42,778 nt of DNA from Microcaldota archaeon (GTDB taxonomy: Archaea > Micrarchaeota > Micrarchaeia > Norongarragalinales > Norongarragalinaceae). Positions 39,924 through 42,778 of the stretch are shown here, piece by piece. A program made the position numbers and the translations under genes. The notes beneath the pieces were generated by a model. That model saw only the letters and a list, made by a program, of their open reading frames with translations. It was not told the origin of the DNA and searched no databases. Each line of letters opens with the position of its first letter. Position 1 is the stretch's first letter. Location of the stretch: the NCBI GenBank assembly GCA_016188965.1, contig JACPGT010000016.1, positions 1 through 42,778 of the forward strand, in the 5' to 3' direction.

Positions 39924-40499
39924 ATGAAGGTTGCTTTATTTGGAGGCACGTTCAACCCCCCGCATTTGGGCCACGTCCACGTCGCACATCTGCTTTCCAA
40001 GCGCTTCGACGAGGTGTGGGTCGTGGTGGCGGCGGATCCGAACAAGACGGAAAAGCCCTACGTGCCGCCCGAACACCGCCTCAAGATGGCCGAATTGGCT
40101 TTCGGCGGCGTCAAGAACGTCCGCATCGTGGACATAGAACTGAAACGTTCTGGGGTCAGCTATACGTTTGACACGGTGCGCCAACTTCGAGCCGATTTTC
40201 CGAAGCATGAGTTCTGGTGGGTCGTCGGCTCCGATTTGGTGGCCGATTTTCCGCGTTGGAAGCAATCCGCTACGCTGGCCAAGTCCGTGCCTTTCTTGGT
40301 CGTGTCGCGGCCCGGCTTTGCCATCGACCCCGCTGGTCTGGAGCGCTTCGCCCAAGTGGACGTTTTGGAGGACGAGGGCGTCGACGCGTCCAGCACACAA
40401 CTGCGCGCATGGCTCCATTCGGGAAAGCAAAGCGGTGCGAAGGCGCGGATTCCGGCGGCGGTCTTCGAGTATTTGAAGACGCACCGTTTGTATGCCTGA
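39924..40499 (+). CDS. nadD: Nicotinate-mononucleotide adenylyltransferase, bacterial NadD type
   Basis: Transfers AMP from ATP to nicotinate mononucleotide. The 191 residues follow bacterial NadD closely: GGTFNPPHLGHVHVA (nucleotide-binding, His14 and His17), FDEVWVVVAADPNKTEKPYV, RLKMAELAF, ELKRSGVSYTFDTVRQLRAD, FWWVVGSDLVADFPRWK and the C-terminal SSTQLRAWL...FEYLKTHRLY. Archaea usually have NadM, so this is notable. With the nadA-nadX-nadC-nadE cluster 4 kb away it completes the route from aspartate to NAD. ATG 39924 is chosen; TTTATTC near 39899-39905 suggests a leaderless message. Confidence 0.9.
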   Translation: MKVALFGGTFNPPHLGHVHVAHLLSKRFDEVWVVVAADPNKTEKPYVPPEHRLKMAELAFGGVKNVRIVDIELKRSGVSYTFDTVRQLRADFPKHEFWWVVGSDLVADFPRWKQSATLAKSVPFLVVSRPGFAIDPAGLERFAQVDVLEDEGVDASSTQLRAWLHSGKQSGAKARIPAAVFEYLKTHRLYA

Positions 40500-40521
40500 A
40501 CTGCGACTGTCTCTGGGAGCA

Positions 40522-40950
40522 TCAGTCTTTTCCGGGCAGCTTGCCTTCGCGGTGGAAATCCAACGCCTTGCGTACCCAGAACTCGACCCGGCTTCGAATC
40601 CACGCCGGGCTTTGGCGGTTCGCGTTGATCTCGCGCGTCACGCGGGCGCCAATGCGGAATTGTCCGGCGATGCGCGTGAACCAATTGGCATGCTTGGCTT
40701 TTAGTTCGTCATAATAGTGCGAATAGCGGGCGCGTTTTTCCAGTTCCAACGCGAGGTAGACGACGAGTTCTTCCATGCCTTCGCGTTCGTCCTGACGCGT
40801 GGCGTGGTGCAACGCGAGGCTGGCTTTGGCCAACTCCGTCAAAATGTGGTGGTTGCGTGCGATGCCCAGCATGTCCTGGATGGGGTGCTTCGGGTGCGCA
40901 GGGTGGGCCGACGGCTCGGGCGTTTGGACGGTGACGGTCTTGGCCGACAT
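40522..40950 (-). CDS. Helical protein of 142 residues, unknown
   Basis: Opens with a Pro/His-rich stretch (about 25 residues: TPEPSAHPAHPKHP). It continues as a soluble, mostly helical domain rich in His and Arg (ARNHHILTELAKASLALHHA; ELEKRARYSHYYDELKAKHA; WIRSRVEFWVRKALDFH). There is no signal or membrane helix. The His/Glu pattern could bind a metal, but no known motif is complete. TTTTTATA on the minus strand near 40973-40980 puts transcription start close to ATG 40950. The gene converges with nadD and diverges from the PEP-domain gene. No family recognised. Confidence 0.7.
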   Translation of the reverse strand: MSAKTVTVQTPEPSAHPAHPKHPIQDMLGIARNHHILTELAKASLALHHATRQDEREGMEELVVYLALELEKRARYSHYYDELKAKHANWFTRIAGQFRIGARVTREINANRQSPAWIRSRVEFWVRKALDFHREGKLPGKD

Positions 40951-41068
40951 ATGGCAGCTTAGGCATCCGGCGTATAAAAAGCTAGGTCGTCGGACGAGGT
41001 CAGCGTGCAGACGGCCGGCGTCGTTTTTCGGCTGCTTTTTATCCCGGTTTGCCCCGTCTTACTGAGTC

Positions 41069-42592
41069 ATGGCCGGCTGGCAGAAGATTTTCTCGCGCGA
41101 GTACTCCGTCCAGTATTGCGAAATCGCTCTGCGTTGTGGGGCGAAGGAATCTGAAGCCATCCTCGGCGGTTTTCTTGGGGATCAGGCGTTCGTGCCGGAA
41201 GGCCGCGGCGTGCAGAGCTTCTACGTGTACGCGGCCGAGTGGACGCGGCTGAATGACGCGGTCGAACGCTTCCATGCGGCCGATGCCGTTCGTTTTTCCA
41301 ATTTCAAGAAACAATTCGATTCCATCGGGCGGCGCTACTTGGCCGAAAGCAGGAAAATCGCGGCAAAGGCGACGGCGGCATCCGTTCCTTCCGACTTGTC
41401 GTCCGCTTACGCCGTGTTCTTCGAATCCTGGCGGGAGTATTGCTCCATCCTGTGGGCCGCGTGGATGCTGAACGAACGGTTTTCCGCAAAAGCCGAGGCG
41501 TTTTTGGCTCGGAAAGCCGGTGCGGACCGCGGCAAGCAACTGGCTGCATCGGTCATGCATCCGTCGCGCAAGACGGAAATCGCCTTGGCGCATGATCTGC
41601 TTTCGCGGATGAAAAAAAGCGGGTTCACGGATGCCGACCTGTCCGCCTTCCATGGAAAATATGCGTGGCTTTCGTGTTTGGACGTGTTCAACGAACCGTG
41701 GACGTTTGACGACGTGCGGTTGGCCGTACAAAGTGCCAAAGCGGAGAAATCGGAAGAAAAAACCTTGTCTTTTGATGCGGTCCTCAATGGCCTGGATGTT
41801 TCGGCTGCCGAGGAATTCATCTTGCGTGCCGCGCACGATCTGGTCTTCATCAAGGATCAGCGCGACGTCTACCGGCGCCAAGGCGTCTTTCTGTCGTTGC
41901 CGTTCTTCCAAACCGTGGCAAAAATGGCCGGATGCAGGGTATCCGACGTGGCGTATTGGACGAAGGCTGAATTGCTGGGCTTTTTGGACGGCGGAAGACC
42001 GGTACGCCCGGCCATTGCCCGCGCACGCAAAGACGGCTTCCTGCTTTTTGAAAAAGACGGCGACTACGCTTGCCTTGTCGGCGCGGACGCCAAAAAGGCG
42101 CAGGTGGCGTTGGGCATCCGACCCGGCTCCGTTGAATCTGCGGTCTTGGTCAAGGGCACTGTCGGTTCGCGCGGTTCTGGGGTGGGCCCGACACGGGGAA
42201 TCGCCAAAATCGTGCGCACCGTCGCCGACCTTGACAAAGTCAAAACCGGGGACGTCTTAGTGGCCATCACGACGCATCCGGATTTCGTGCCGGCCATGCA
42301 CCGCGCGTGCGCCATCGTGACGGATGAGGGTGGCATCACCAGCCATGCGGCAATCGTGTCCCGCGAGTTTGGCATTCCGTGCGTGGTGGGGACGAAAGTA
42401 GCGACGAGCGCGTTCAAGGATGGCGACGTGCTGCAGGTGGACGCGGAAAAAGGAATGGTGAAAAAAATAATCCGGAATCACAAAGAGAACAGTGGGTTTG
42501 AAACTGCCTTGGCCAGCGAAAAGGCTTTGGCCAAAACGTGGCTTTCCAAGGAAGAGGATGAGGCGTGGGCCCATCTGCAGGAAGCGAAGTAA
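41069..42592 (+). CDS. PEP-utilising enzyme mobile-domain protein
   Basis: 507 residues. The C-terminal part (about 340-475) is a PEP-utilising phosphohistidine domain: GVGPTRGIAKIVR, VLVAITTHPDFVPAMHRACA and VTDEGGITSHAAIVSREFGI, with His426 as the phosphorylated residue, followed by PCVVGTKVATSAFKDGDVLQ. The N-terminal 330 residues are helical and unfamiliar. Neither the ATP-grasp domain nor the C-terminal barrel of PEP synthase is present, so it is not a full PEP synthase. Similar swivelling-domain proteins occur widely in archaea with unknown partners. TTTTTAT near 41035-41041 is the likely TATA element. Confidence 0.8.
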   Translation: MAGWQKIFSREYSVQYCEIALRCGAKESEAILGGFLGDQAFVPEGRGVQSFYVYAAEWTRLNDAVERFHAADAVRFSNFKKQFDSIGRRYLAESRKIAAKATAASVPSDLSSAYAVFFESWREYCSILWAAWMLNERFSAKAEAFLARKAGADRGKQLAASVMHPSRKTEIALAHDLLSRMKKSGFTDADLSAFHGKYAWLSCLDVFNEPWTFDDVRLAVQSAKAEKSEEKTLSFDAVLNGLDVSAAEEFILRAAHDLVFIKDQRDVYRRQGVFLSLPFFQTVAKMAGCRVSDVAYWTKAELLGFLDGGRPVRPAIARARKDGFLLFEKDGDYACLVGADAKKAQVALGIRPGSVESAVLVKGTVGSRGSGVGPTRGIAKIVRTVADLDKVKTGDVLVAITTHPDFVPAMHRACAIVTDEGGITSHAAIVSREFGIPCVVGTKVATSAFKDGDVLQVDAEKGMVKKIIRNHKENSGFETALASEKALAKTWLSKEEDEAWAHLQEAK

Positions 42593-42645
42593 ACGCCTTC
42601 CTTTTCTGGAACTTTTTGCAAGTCAAACGGCTTTTTCGTTATGGG

Positions 42646-42697
42646 TTTAGAGCCGAGAATACTGCGGGCTTTAGCCCGCAGATGAATCGGAGCTAAA
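42646..42697. other. 52-base imperfect palindrome (possible element end)
   Basis: Three nested helices are visible: TTTAG/CTAAA (42646-42650 with 42693-42697), CCGA/TCGG (42653-42656 with 42687-42690) and CTGCGGGC/GCCCGCAG (42662-42669 with 42674-42681). The internal loops are symmetrical and the apical loop is TTTA. The GGGCTTTAGCCC core is reminiscent of subterminal hairpins and guide-RNA scaffolds of IS200/IS605-type elements. No transposase or TnpB gene is in view. Confidence 0.55.
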
Positions 42698-42744
42698 AGC
42701 ACCGTTCTTTTTGTTTGTTTTTCGTGATGTGTCCAGCGGCGCGT

Positions 42745-42765
42745 GGGCCGGCCTTCGGCCGGCCC
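42745..42765. other. Strong G/C hairpin near window end
   Basis: GGGCCGGCC (42745-42753), loop TTC, GGCCGGCCC (42757-42765): a perfect 9-bp stem. TGTCCAG (42730-42736) precedes and CCCGGATG ends it, similar in layout to the smc spacer (TGTCCAG, stem, CCCGGGGAT). No gene is seen in 42593-42778. Confidence 0.6.
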
Positions 42766-42778
42766 GGATGTTGCGTCG

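Overview
The window looks like a chromosome segment of an archaeon, most likely a DPANN lineage and perhaps Diapherotrites-like (inference). Archaeal markers are an Alba chromatin protein, a Nop5 box C/D RNP core protein, a class III (archaellin/pilin-type) signal peptide, TATA boxes about 25-30 nt upstream of starts with many apparently leaderless genes, T-run terminators, and an SMC. Coding DNA is GC-rich and gene spacers are T-rich. No rRNA gene, CRISPR array or transposase gene is visible.

Layout. 0-1.2 kb: 3' part of a surface protein. 1.3-1.7 kb: a 40-codon ORF between two hairpins. 1.8-5.3 kb: smc, followed by a second, diverged copy of its own 3' end. 5.7-10.0 kb: one large exported glycoprotein-like gene split in two by an exact 11-bp tandem duplication. 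10.1-11.7 kb: a membrane-anchored surface protein related to the first gene. 11.9-14.9 kb: a DUF460-like protein, Alba, an MFS transporter and a lipoprotein. 15.0 kb: tRNA-Val(GAC) with an AT-rich membrane-protein gene against its 3' end. 15.8-16.0 kb: a 48-aa membrane protein whose 3' end is duplicated 133 bp downstream. 16.1-19.0 kb: two membrane proteins and Nop5 with an unusual repetitive tail. 19.1-23.2 kb: carB and carA. 23.4-25.1 kb: two EamA transporters. 25.2-25.3 kb: a frameshifted SWIB-like gene. 25.6-28.5 kb: a secreted protein with twenty four-cysteine repeats. 28.6-32.5 kb: aldo/keto reductase, two membrane proteins and a TrmJ-like methyltransferase. 32.7-36.1 kb: nadA-nadX-nadC-nadE. 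36.1-36.7 kb: a DUF4258/DUF2283 pair. 37.0-39.9 kb: glnA divergent from an Lrp/AsnC regulator and a hydrolase. 39.9-42.6 kb: nadD, an unknown gene and a PEP-utilising mobile-domain protein. 42.6-42.8 kb: two strong hairpins.

How genes work together. NadX, NadA, NadC, NadD and NadE form a complete aspartate-to-NAD route, with a bacterial-type NadD where archaea normally use NadM. CarA/CarB (carbamoyl phosphate from glutamine) and GlnA (glutamine), with an Lrp-type regulator facing glnA, form a nitrogen-assimilation group. Several surface proteins share a C-terminal module.

The most unusual signal is a set of three loci (smc 3' end, the 48-aa membrane-protein 3' end, and the 5' end of the Cys-rich gene). 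At each, a gene terminus is present twice, 124-138 bp apart, around a short G-rich hairpin-bearing spacer. The spacers look related to each other. At two of the loci the copies differ almost only at synonymous positions. This suggests a family of miniature insertion elements at gene ends that bring, or leave, a recoded gene end. A metagenome assembly artefact has to be excluded first.
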